In this document: positions 1-5,018 of the stretch, piece by piece
Layout: each line of letters opens with the position of its first letter
Position numbering within the stretch: position 1 is the stretch's first letter
Assembly: GCA_024680445.1 (NCBI GenBank)
Contig: JAILCJ010000156.1
Location: 1-5,018, forward strand
Direction of reading: 5' to 3'
From: Campylobacter sp.
Lineage (GTDB): Bacteria > Campylobacterota > Campylobacteria > Campylobacterales > Campylobacteraceae
Length of the DNA stretch: 5,018 nt
Program-made: the position numbers and the translations under genes
The notes under the pieces: model-generated
The model's database searches: none
The model's input: the letters and a program-made list of their open reading frames with translations, nothing else
Told to the model about the DNA's origin: nothing

Positions 1-108
1 CCCTTGTTTTCAGATTATTTGATAAAGAATTTCAATACAAACTTATATCAAAATCTATATTATTTTGAAAACATTAAAGCTAAATTTTAAAGGAAATTTT
101 AGAATTTT

Positions 109-117
109 TGCTATAAG
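109..117 (+). promoter_or_regulatory. Candidate sigma-70 promoter (extended -10) of nifS
   Basis: TGCTATAAG follows a T-run (TTTTTGC) and sits 54 bases before the nifS start codon. Campylobacter housekeeping promoters usually have a T-rich tract plus an extended -10 and no conserved -35, and this fits that pattern. The same TTTTTGCTATA block recurs at 2673-2683. No operator was identified with confidence. Transcription would begin near 124, giving a leader of roughly 45 bases. Confidence 0.55.
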
Positions 118-158
118 ATTACACGAAAAATTAAAAAGATATTTTTTATCCTAATTAC

Positions 159-164
159 GAAAGG
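159..164 (+). promoter_or_regulatory. Ribosome binding site that fixes the TTG start of nifS
   Basis: GAAAGG lies six bases upstream of the TTG at 171. An in-frame stop codon TAA at 165-167 leaves only one other codon (AAC) before the TTG, so no upstream start is possible. The next ATG (codon 15) would remove the conserved YLDNNATT segment. The TTG is therefore the only sensible start. Confidence 0.8.
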
Positions 165-167
165 TAA

Positions 168-1370
<1,203 letters not shown>

Positions 1371-1371
1371 G

Positions 1372-1414
1372 CCTAAAACTTTGCAAATTTGATATCAAAT
1401 TTGCAAGGATTAGG
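1372..1414. repeat. 26-bp perfect palindrome with extended arms behind nifS
   Basis: Bases 1381-1406 form a perfect 26-bp palindrome made of two CAAATTTG units around a central GATATC. A T-G wobble and a C-G pair extend it on both sides, and after a small bulge CCTAA (1372-1376) pairs with TTAGG (1410-1414). It starts two bases after the nifS stop codon. It could form a hairpin in RNA or be a protein-binding site in DNA. The palindrome is read directly from the sequence; its function is unknown. Confidence 0.9.
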
Positions 1415-1435
1415 GGTTCAAATTTGATATTTTTT
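1392..1435 (+). terminator. Possible intrinsic terminator or attenuator between nifS and nifU
   Basis: ATATCAAATTTG (1392-1403) pairs perfectly over 12 bp with CAAATTTGATAT (1419-1430), with a 15-base loop and then five T's (1431-1435). This has the shape of a rho-independent terminator, but the stem is nearly all A-T, so it would be weak. It shares its left arm with the palindrome at 1381-1406, so the two hairpins exclude each other. Partial termination would lower nifU relative to nifS, but this is inference. Confidence 0.4.
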
Positions 1436-1444
1436 GCCTTAAAA

Positions 1445-1460
1445 AAATCAAATTTGATTT
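1445..1460. repeat. 16-bp palindrome containing CAAATTTG
   Basis: AAATCAAATTTGATTT is a perfect palindrome with the ATCAAATTTGAT core that recurs in other spacers of this window (for example 4134-4145 and 4212-4223). The sequence is certain and the function unknown. Confidence 0.85.
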
Positions 1461-1492
1461 AGCGAATTTGTAAATTTATGAGTTTATAGGAA

Positions 1493-1516
1493 TTTTTAAA
1501 TTTGCAAATTTAAAAA
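1493..1516. repeat. 24-bp A/T-rich palindrome upstream of nifU
   Basis: Bases 1493-1516 are a perfect 24-bp palindrome: five T's, then AAATTTGCAAATTT, then five A's. It differs from the other repeats in having a GC centre with AAATTT on each side. It lies about 70 bases before the nifU start, a position where a dyad operator could act. No regulator can be named. Confidence 0.8.
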
Positions 1517-1557
1517 AGATGATTTGCAAAAAATGCTAAGAAATTTTTACAAAAACT

Positions 1558-1580
1558 CGCATAAAATGCGAAAAGAAGGG
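1558..1580 (+). promoter_or_regulatory. Ribosome binding site of nifU with a small upstream hairpin
   Basis: GAAGGG at 1575-1580 is a good Shine-Dalgarno sequence four bases before the ATG at 1585. Directly before it, CGCAT (1558-1562) and ATGCG (1566-1570) can pair around an AAA loop. The hairpin is only five base pairs and does not cover the Shine-Dalgarno bases, so it would hardly block translation. Confidence 0.6.
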
Positions 1581-1584
1581 CAAA

Positions 1585-2571
1585 ATGGCAAAAGATAGTT
1601 TGATAAGCGGATCGATTTGGGATGAGTATTCGCAAAAAGTTCAAGACCGCATGAATTTTCCAAAATTTATGGGCGAAATAACAGAACAAGAAGCTAACGA
1701 ACGTGGTGGAAAACTCATAGTTGCAGATTTTGGTGCAGAAAGCTGTGGCGATGCGGTTCGTTTGTATTGGCTTGTCGATGAAAAAACAGATACGATAATG
1801 GACGCGAGATTTAAAAGTTTTGGCTGTGGCACTGCCATAGCAAGTAGCGACACGATGGCAGAACTTTGCATAGGCAAAAAGGTCGATGACGCCGTTAAGA
1901 TAACGAATCTTGATGTTGAATTTGCCATGCGTGACACGCCAGATGTTCCAGCAGTTCCGCCTCAAAAAATGCACTGTTCGGTAATGGCTTATGATGTTAT
2001 CAAAGCCGCCGCTGCCCAGTATAAAGGCGTTGATGCCGAGCATTTTGAAGATGAAATCATAGTTTGCGAGTGCGCAAGAGTTAGCCTTGGCACCATAAAA
2101 GAAGTCATAATGCTAAATGACTTAAAAAGCGTCGAAGAAATCACGCAATACACGAAGGCAGGGGCTTTTTGCAAGTCTTGCGTAAAACCGGGCGGACACG
2201 AGAAAAAAGAGTATTATTTGGTCGATATTTTAAAACAAACTCGTGAACAAATGGAGCAAGAAAAGCTTAAAAAAATAGTGACTGCCCAGACTTTTGGTGA
2301 TGAAATCGCCTTTGAAGATCTTAGCGTTGTCAAACAATTAAAAAGTGTCGAAGCGGTTTTAGACGAAGAAATTCGCCCTATGCTTATGATGGATGGCGGA
2401 AATCTCGATATCATAGACATACAAAAATCAAATGAAGGCAATGTCGATATTTATATCCGCTATCTTGGGGCTTGCTCTGGTTGTGCCAGCGGTTCAGGCG
2501 GTACGCTTTTTGCGATAGAAAATGTTTTACAAGAGCGAATCAGCCCTAAAATTCGCGTTTTGCCTATATAA
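1585..2571 (+). CDS. nifU: Fe-S cluster assembly scaffold NifU, three-domain type
   Basis: NifU accepts sulfur from NifS, assembles Fe-S clusters and transfers them to apoproteins in the cytosol. The 328 residues show the full-length architecture. The N-terminal IscU-like domain (about 1-145) has Cys54 and Asp56 in GAESCGDAV, Cys81 in SFGCGTA and His130-Cys131 in KMHCSV, matching the labile-cluster ligands and catalytic Asp of IscU. The middle ferredoxin-like domain (about 157-205) has Cys161, Cys163, Cys196 and Cys199, the four ligands of a permanent [2Fe-2S] cluster. The C-terminal Nfu-type domain (about 252-328) has MMDGGN and a CxxC (Cys297, Cys300). A lysine/glutamate-rich linker lies near 219-231. 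No expected residue is missing. This three-domain form is typical of NIF-type machinery, used in Helicobacter and Campylobacter as the general system. It lies 214 bases behind nifS, and co-transcription is likely but complicated by the hairpins between them. Confidence 0.97.
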   Translation: MAKDSLISGSIWDEYSQKVQDRMNFPKFMGEITEQEANERGGKLIVADFGAESCGDAVRLYWLVDEKTDTIMDARFKSFGCGTAIASSDTMAELCIGKKVDDAVKITNLDVEFAMRDTPDVPAVPPQKMHCSVMAYDVIKAAAAQYKGVDAEHFEDEIIVCECARVSLGTIKEVIMLNDLKSVEEITQYTKAGAFCKSCVKPGGHEKKEYYLVDILKQTREQMEQEKLKKIVTAQTFGDEIAFEDLSVVKQLKSVEAVLDEEIRPMLMMDGGNLDIIDIQKSNEGNVDIYIRYLGACSGCASGSGGTLFAIENVLQERISPKIRVLPI

Positions 2572-2585
2572 TTTTTAGTTAAAAT

Positions 2586-2620
2586 ATCAAATTTGAGTTT
2601 GAAAATGGCTCAAATTTGAT
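2586..2620 (+). repeat. 12-bp inverted repeat behind nifU, possible weak terminator
   Basis: ATCAAATTTGAG (2586-2597) pairs perfectly with CTCAAATTTGAT (2609-2620) around an 11-base loop. It starts 14 bases after the nifU stop codon, where a terminator is expected. No T-run follows directly, only T-rich sequence with seven T's at 2640-2646, so intrinsic termination would be poor. Both arms contain the CAAATTTG unit. Confidence 0.75.
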
Positions 2621-2676
2621 GTAACTCTTTTGCTCCTCATTTTTTTGATAAACATTATAAATTTCTCTTAGATTTT

Positions 2677-2685
2677 TGCTATACT
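2677..2685 (+). promoter_or_regulatory. Candidate sigma-70 promoter (extended -10) upstream of the small membrane protein gene
   Basis: TGCTATACT is preceded by TTTTT, almost the same block as the nifS promoter candidate at 109-117. Transcription would begin near 2692 and leave an untranslated leader of about 180 bases before the gene at 2873. The long leader means the promoter could also serve a small RNA. Confidence 0.5.
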
Positions 2686-2704
2686 GCTTTTTGTGATTTT
2701 TTAC

Positions 2705-2743
2705 CCCATTAGCTTTAAATACAGACTTTGGCATGGGATTTTT
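2705..2743 (+). terminator. Possible short hairpin followed by T's in the leader
   Basis: CCCAT (2705-2709) pairs with ATGGG (2733-2737), and GC (2712-2713) can pair with GC (2731-2732) after a two-base bulge. ATTTTT follows at 2738-2743. The stem is short and the loop long, so this is a weak candidate for an attenuator or the end of a short transcript begun at the promoter near 2680. Confidence 0.2.
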
Positions 2744-2772
2744 ATCAAATTTCAAGGTCCAAATTTGATAAA
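2741..2772. repeat. 12-bp inverted repeat with 8-base loop
   Basis: TTTATCAAATTT (2741-2752) pairs perfectly with AAATTTGATAAA (2761-2772) around CAAGGTCC. The right arm, together with C2760, contains a CAAATTTG unit; the left is a close variant (CAAATTTC). It lies in the non-coding stretch between nifU and the small membrane protein gene. Confidence 0.75.
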
Positions 2773-2796
2773 TTTGGGCTAAAAATTTTGCAAAAT

Positions 2797-2838
2797 CGCC
2801 TTTTTTGATGAGTAGACAAAGGCGTTAAAAAAGGCGTT
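2797..2838. repeat. Competing hairpin arms CGCCTTTTTT / AAAGGCG with a direct repeat
   Basis: CGCCTTTTTT (2797-2806) pairs over 10 bp with AAAAAAGGCG (2827-2836), or over 7 bp with the nearer AAAGGCG (2818-2824). The two right arms are copies of a direct repeat AAAGGCGTT at 2818-2826 and 2830-2838. The element ends 34 bases before the gene at 2873 and would lie in its leader. Two alternative pairings of this kind can occur in regulatory leaders, but no known riboswitch class is recognised. Confidence 0.5.
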
Positions 2839-2872
2839 GCGATAATAAAAGCAAATTTTATAAAGATAAAAA

Positions 2873-3181
2873 ATGTTGGAATTTTTATTTGAGATCATGG
2901 GTATTTTTTTTGAAGGACTTGTCAGCTCTATAAGCGGATATTTCGATAAAATAGGCAAATTTAAGGTTGCGATTTATTGTGCCTTGATGGTGACGGTGTA
3001 TTCGATGATTTATTTTTTTTATAAATATATTACAGTGCCAGATATAAATTTAACGCCAGAAAGAATATTTTTTGCGATCAAAATTACTCTTATAATTTCG
3101 CTAATTATGTTTGCGGCGTCGTATGTTATTTTCTGGCTGGTTGAGGCGGTGATAAAATTTTTTAACAGCTACAAAAAATGA
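2873..3181 (+). CDS. Small membrane protein of unknown function, two predicted helices
   Basis: I do not recognise this 102-residue protein. It has a hydrophobic, probably amphipathic N-terminal stretch (1-20), a first membrane helix around 31-52, a short polar loop (about 53-66, with PDINLTPER), a second helix around 69-93, and a lysine-ended tail (NSYKK). There is no cysteine motif, signal peptidase site or catalytic signature. The ribosome binding site is weak (AAAGA at 2862-2866), but the ATG is the natural start of the frame and the composition fits an inner-membrane protein. It is flanked by nifU (301 bases upstream) and the TerC-family gene (181 bases downstream), each with its own promoter candidate, so no operon link is evident. 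It is probably a real gene because of its consistent hydrophobic pattern, but no function can be assigned. Confidence 0.75.
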   Translation: MLEFLFEIMGIFFEGLVSSISGYFDKIGKFKVAIYCALMVTVYSMIYFFYKYITVPDINLTPERIFFAIKITLIISLIMFAASYVIFWLVEAVIKFFNSYKK

Positions 3182-3223
3182 AAAATACTTTTTGGCAGAT
3201 TTGCAATTAGTTTTTTACCCAAA

Positions 3224-3268
3224 AGTATAATTTTTTTACTAAATTTATTGCAAAAGTCTTGCTAAAAT
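3224..3268 (+). promoter_or_regulatory. Candidate promoters of the TerC-family gene
   Basis: Two -10-like sequences are visible. TGCTAAAAT at 3260-3268 is an extended -10 of the same type as those at 109 and 2677; it would start transcripts near 3275 with a leader of about 88 bases. TATAAT at 3226-3231 is a perfect -10 hexamer, followed by a T-run, and could be a second start. Neither has a clear -35, as is usual in Campylobacter. Confidence 0.45.
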
Positions 3269-3303
3269 AGTGATTTTAAGGCAAAATTAGCCAAAAATTT
3301 AAA

Positions 3304-3322
3304 GGCTTTGCAAGGCAAAGTC
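3304..3322 (+). other. Compact hairpin in the leader of the TerC-family gene
   Basis: GGCTTTGC (3304-3311) pairs with GCAAAGTC (3315-3322) around the three-base loop AAG, with one G-T wobble. It is followed by A/T-rich sequence and no T-run, so it is not a terminator. It sits 30 bases before the Shine-Dalgarno AAAGGA (3352-3357). Its role is unknown. Confidence 0.4.
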
Positions 3323-3362
3323 AAATTTTATACAAAAAATCAAACAAAAATAAAGGAAAAAT

Positions 3363-4088
3363 ATGGATTTTATCTCATGGATGGCTTCGCCAGAGGCTTG
3401 GATTTCGCTAGTTACCTTAACGGCTCTTGAAATCGTTTTAGGTATAGACAATATCATTTTTATAGCGATTTTAGTTGGTAAATTACCAGCCGAACAAAGA
3501 GACAAGGCTCGAATTTTGGGACTTAGCCTTGCGATGGGAACTCGCATTTTGCTTTTGCTTTCGCTATTTTGGATAATGAAGCTAACAACTCCACTTTTTA
3601 GCGTTTTGGGTTTTGAAATCACCGGACGCGACTTGGTGCTTTTGCTTGGAGGTTTGTTTCTCATCGCAAAATCCACGCTCGAAGTGCACGCAAGCGTAAG
3701 TGGCGACGAGCACGAGCAAAGCGTTTCAAATGTCAAAGGTGGCTTTATGGGAGTGCTTATCCAAATCGCCGTTTTAGATATAGTTTTCTCGCTTGATAGC
3801 GTTATCACGGCGGTTGGTATGGCTCAACTTGTTGAAATTATGATATTGGCAGTCGTCATTGCCGTTGGTATAATGATGTTTGCTTCAAAGGCGATTTCAA
3901 ATTTTGTGGATAATAACCCAACGATTAAAATTTTGGCTCTTTCTTTTCTTATCTTGATCGGATTTTCTTTGGTCGGCGAAGGTCTTGGTTTGCATGTACC
4001 AAAGGCATATATTTACTTTGCCGTTGCGTTTTCTTTGGCGGTCGAGCTTATCAATATCTATGCCAAAAAGCATAAAAAACACGCATAA
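3363..4088 (+). CDS. TerC-family integral membrane protein
   Basis: This 241-residue inner-membrane protein belongs to the TerC superfamily; it resembles the short single-domain members such as E. coli YgdQ and Bacillus YkoY. About seven membrane helices are visible, near 10-38, 48-72, 87-103, 127-150, 155-176, 187-208 and 214-234. The family's acidic motifs lie in the membrane: ALEIVLGIDNIIFI (21-34, with Glu23, Asp29, Asn30) and AVLDIVFSLDSVITA (136-150, with Asp139, Asp145). A hydrophilic loop (110-125) separates the two halves, and the two motifs suggest an internal repeat. Characterised TerC relatives (Bacillus YkoY/YceF, E. coli Alx) move manganese; the tellurium-resistance name is historical. 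Metal export is thus plausible but not shown. AAAGGA at 3352-3357 lies five bases before the ATG. The gene appears to be a single transcription unit ending at the terminator at 4094-4123. Confidence 0.93.
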   Translation: MDFISWMASPEAWISLVTLTALEIVLGIDNIIFIAILVGKLPAEQRDKARILGLSLAMGTRILLLLSLFWIMKLTTPLFSVLGFEITGRDLVLLLGGLFLIAKSTLEVHASVSGDEHEQSVSNVKGGFMGVLIQIAVLDIVFSLDSVITAVGMAQLVEIMILAVVIAVGIMMFASKAISNFVDNNPTIKILALSFLILIGFSLVGEGLGLHVPKAYIYFAVAFSLAVELINIYAKKHKKHA

Positions 4089-4093
4089 ATTTT

Positions 4094-4123
4094 AGTCGGT
4101 ACAAATGCGTACCGACTTTTTTT
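4094..4123 (+). terminator. Intrinsic terminator of the TerC-family gene
   Basis: AGTCGGTAC (4094-4102) pairs perfectly with GTACCGACT (4109-4117) around the six-base loop AAATGC, followed by an unbroken T-run (4117-4123). It begins five bases after the stop codon. This is the only strong G-C-containing terminator in the window and acts on the + strand only, because no T-run lies on the other side. Confidence 0.93.
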
Positions 4124-4132
4124 GTCATAAAA

Positions 4133-4223
4133 TATCAAATTTGATAAATTTCAAAATCAAATTTGAACCAAATTTGATAAAAGAAAAAATCCACAGGGTA
4201 GCCGAACGCAAATCAAATTTGAT
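4133..4223. repeat. Cluster of four CAAATTTG palindromes behind the TerC-family gene
   Basis: The cluster holds TATCAAATTTGATA (4133-4146), an inverted pair ATCAAATTTG (4156-4165) / CAAATTTGAT (4169-4178) with a three-base spacer, and ATCAAATTTGAT (4212-4223). The units match those between nifS and nifU and behind nifU. They stop before the GHKL gene, and none is found in its visible part. The stretch from 4124 to 4353 contains no convincing gene. Confidence 0.85.
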
Positions 4224-4241
4224 AAAAAAAATCTGTATCCG

Positions 4242-4299
4242 TGCATTTAAAATGATAGTAATAAGATATAAAAACTTTTTTACTGTCATTTTAAATGCA
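4242..4299. repeat. 20-bp inverted repeat upstream of the GHKL ATPase gene
   Basis: The arms 4242-4261 and 4280-4299 pair over 20 positions with a single T/G mismatch (a wobble in RNA); the outer 14 bp, TGCATTTAAAATGA against its complement, are perfect. The loop is 18 bases. No T-run follows the right arm, so a terminator is unlikely. The repeat ends about 17 bases before the -10 candidate at 4316, the place for an operator. It could also be the trace of an insertion end. It is not related to the CAAATTTG family. Confidence 0.8.
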
Positions 4300-4315
4300 A
4301 TTTAATTACTATTTT

Positions 4316-4345
4316 TATACAATACATTTCACTTAATATTTGGAG
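4316..4345 (+). promoter_or_regulatory. Candidate -10 and ribosome binding site of the GHKL ATPase gene
   Basis: TATACAAT at 4316-4323 follows five T's and resembles a Campylobacter -10. A start near 4330 would leave a leader of about 24 bases. TGGAG at 4341-4345 is the Shine-Dalgarno sequence, eight bases before the ATG at 4354. The gene therefore seems to have its own promoter. Confidence 0.45.
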
Positions 4346-4353
4346 TTTTTGCA

Positions 4354-5018
4354 ATGTTTCAATTAAAATTCAGCCCTGCCACAATTAAGCATTTAGGTCT
4401 AAGTATGTATAGCACTTTGCCACCAGTTTTATCAGAATTGATTACAAATTCTTATGATGCAGATGCCACAGAAGTCAAGATTTCAATTAGCCAAAATACT
4501 AGAGAAAAAACAATAGAAATCTTTGACAATGGTTGTGGTATGAATATGGATGAGTTAAATAACAATTTTTTGCAAATTGGTAGAAATCGCAGAGAAACCG
4601 ATAATGAAAAAGTAACTCAAAAATATAAAAGAAAAGTTACTGGCAAAAAAGGTATAGGCAAGCTTTCTATGTTTGGCATTTGCAAAGAGGTGGAAGTAGA
4701 AAGTTGCAAAGATGGCAAAATAAACAGCTTTGTTATTAATTATGATGAATTAATGAGCAAGAGTGCTGATGAGTTATTGGAGTTGCCGCCAAAAAAAGAT
4801 AATGTAGAAACAAAAGAGAATAGCTATACAAAGATAATATTAAGACAGCTTACTAGAAAAACATCAATTAATATTCAAAATCTATCCGACTCCATATTAT
4901 CTAGACTAAATTTATTTGATGATAATTTTATATGTAAAATCATTGGACAAGATCAAGAAGAAGTTTTGGATGCTGACGCAAGAAAAAAATTGTTATTAAA
5001 AGATATGCAATTTGAATG
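4354..5018 (+). CDS. GHKL-type ATPase (HSP90/MutL/MORC-like), N-terminal part, cut by the window edge
   Basis: The frame is open from the ATG to the right edge, giving 221 visible residues without a stop. It shows the Bergerat ATP-binding fold in order: the N box ELITNSYDADA (28-38; Glu28 as the likely general base, Asn32 for Mg, Asp35), the G1 box DNGCGM (58-63), and the lid/G2 segment TGKKGIGKLSMFG (96-108). This spacing fits HSP90-like and MORC/MutL-like ATPases rather than sensor histidine kinases, as no kinase domain precedes it. The ATPase should act as an ATP-gated clamp dimer, with its partner set by the missing C-terminal part. Relatives occur in restriction-modification and phage-defence loci, but also as stand-alone proteins. 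Base use differs sharply from the neighbours: 182 G or C in 600 bases (4381-4980, 30%), rich in TTA, ATA and AGA codons. That suggests acquired DNA. The family call is confident; the defence role is only a suggestion. Confidence 0.85.
   Translation, partial: MFQLKFSPATIKHLGLSMYSTLPPVLSELITNSYDADATEVKISISQNTREKTIEIFDNGCGMNMDELNNNFLQIGRNRRETDNEKVTQKYKRKVTGKKGIGKLSMFGICKEVEVESCKDGKINSFVINYDELMSKSADELLELPPKKDNVETKENSYTKIILRQLTRKTSINIQNLSDSILSRLNLFDDNFICKIIGQDQEEVLDADARKKLLLKDMQFE

Noticed and set aside
10..68. Fur- or other regulator-box-like sequence upstream of nifS
   Set aside because: GATTATTTGATAAAGAAT and a 7-bp inverted repeat TCAAAAT/ATTTTGA (48-68) are visible, but such matches are common by chance in DNA this A/T-rich, and they lie 40 bases or more above the -10. 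Not strong enough to call a site.
1510..2043. Open frame of 177 codons on the - strand over the start of nifU
   Set aside because: It is opposite a fully convincing NifU with all expected cysteine ligands, and its product (rich in Phe, Cys and His) resembles no family. It is a shadow of the + strand gene.
2733..2768. Tiny open frames in the nifU downstream spacer (11 codons from 2733; 6 codons from ATG at 2808)
   Set aside because: They have no Shine-Dalgarno sequence, and the first overlaps the inverted repeat at 2741-2772, which explains the sequence better.
3275..3362. yybP-ykoY manganese riboswitch before the TerC-family gene
   Set aside because: The leader is short and A-rich, and I do not see the conserved G/C-rich paired loops of that class; only one simple hairpin is visible.
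3299..3808. Open frame of 169 codons on the - strand over the TerC-family gene
   Set aside because: Its serine/lysine/threonine-rich product is the usual antisense image of a membrane-protein gene, and the + strand has the ribosome binding site, promoter and terminator.
4133..4223. CRISPR-like array in the repeat cluster
   Set aside because: The units are 10-14 bases, unevenly spaced and palindromic in full, and the same units occur in other spacers. No 25-35-base repeat with regular spacers is present.
4105..4305. Open frame of 66 codons on the + strand behind the TerC-family gene
   Set aside because: It begins inside the terminator hairpin, runs through the CAAATTTG palindromes and the long inverted repeat, has no ribosome binding site, and its translation is only lysine/isoleucine-rich low-complexity sequence.

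Overview
The window reads as the chromosome of an epsilonproteobacterium, most likely a Campylobacter outside the C. jejuni/C. coli group. The evidence is an adjacent nifS-nifU pair of the Campylobacter/Helicobacter type, A/T-rich spacers, promoters with an extended -10 (TTTTTGC then TATA-like) and no clear -35, and intergenic DNA full of the palindrome CAAATTTG. The species assignment is inference.

Layout, all genes on the + strand: 1-170 is an A/T-rich promoter region. 171-1370 is the cysteine desulfurase NifS, starting at TTG. 1371-1584 is an unusually long, palindrome-packed spacer. 1585-2571 is the three-domain Fe-S scaffold NifU. 2572-2872 is a 301-base non-coding stretch with inverted repeats and a promoter candidate. 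2873-3181 is a small two-helix membrane protein of unknown function. 3182-3362 holds promoter candidates and a leader. 3363-4088 is a seven-helix TerC-family membrane protein, closed by a textbook intrinsic terminator at 4094-4123. 4124-4353 is another repeat-rich spacer with a long 20-bp inverted repeat. From 4354 to the right edge is the N-terminal half or less of a GHKL (HSP90/MutL/MORC-like) ATPase.

NifS and NifU together form the housekeeping Fe-S cluster assembly machine: NifS removes sulfur from cysteine and passes it to NifU, which builds and hands on the cluster. The small membrane protein and the TerC-family protein look like separate units, each with its own promoter candidate. The GHKL gene differs from the rest in base composition (about 30% G+C against 42-46% in sampled parts of the other genes) and lacks the CAAATTTG repeats. 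It is the best candidate for accessory, possibly defence-related DNA, and its locus continues beyond the window.

The most unusual signal is the CAAATTTG family. I count 11 copies in three spacers (1371-1584, 2572-2872, 4124-4353), mostly inside longer palindromes or inverted pairs, with alternative hairpins possible between nifS and nifU.
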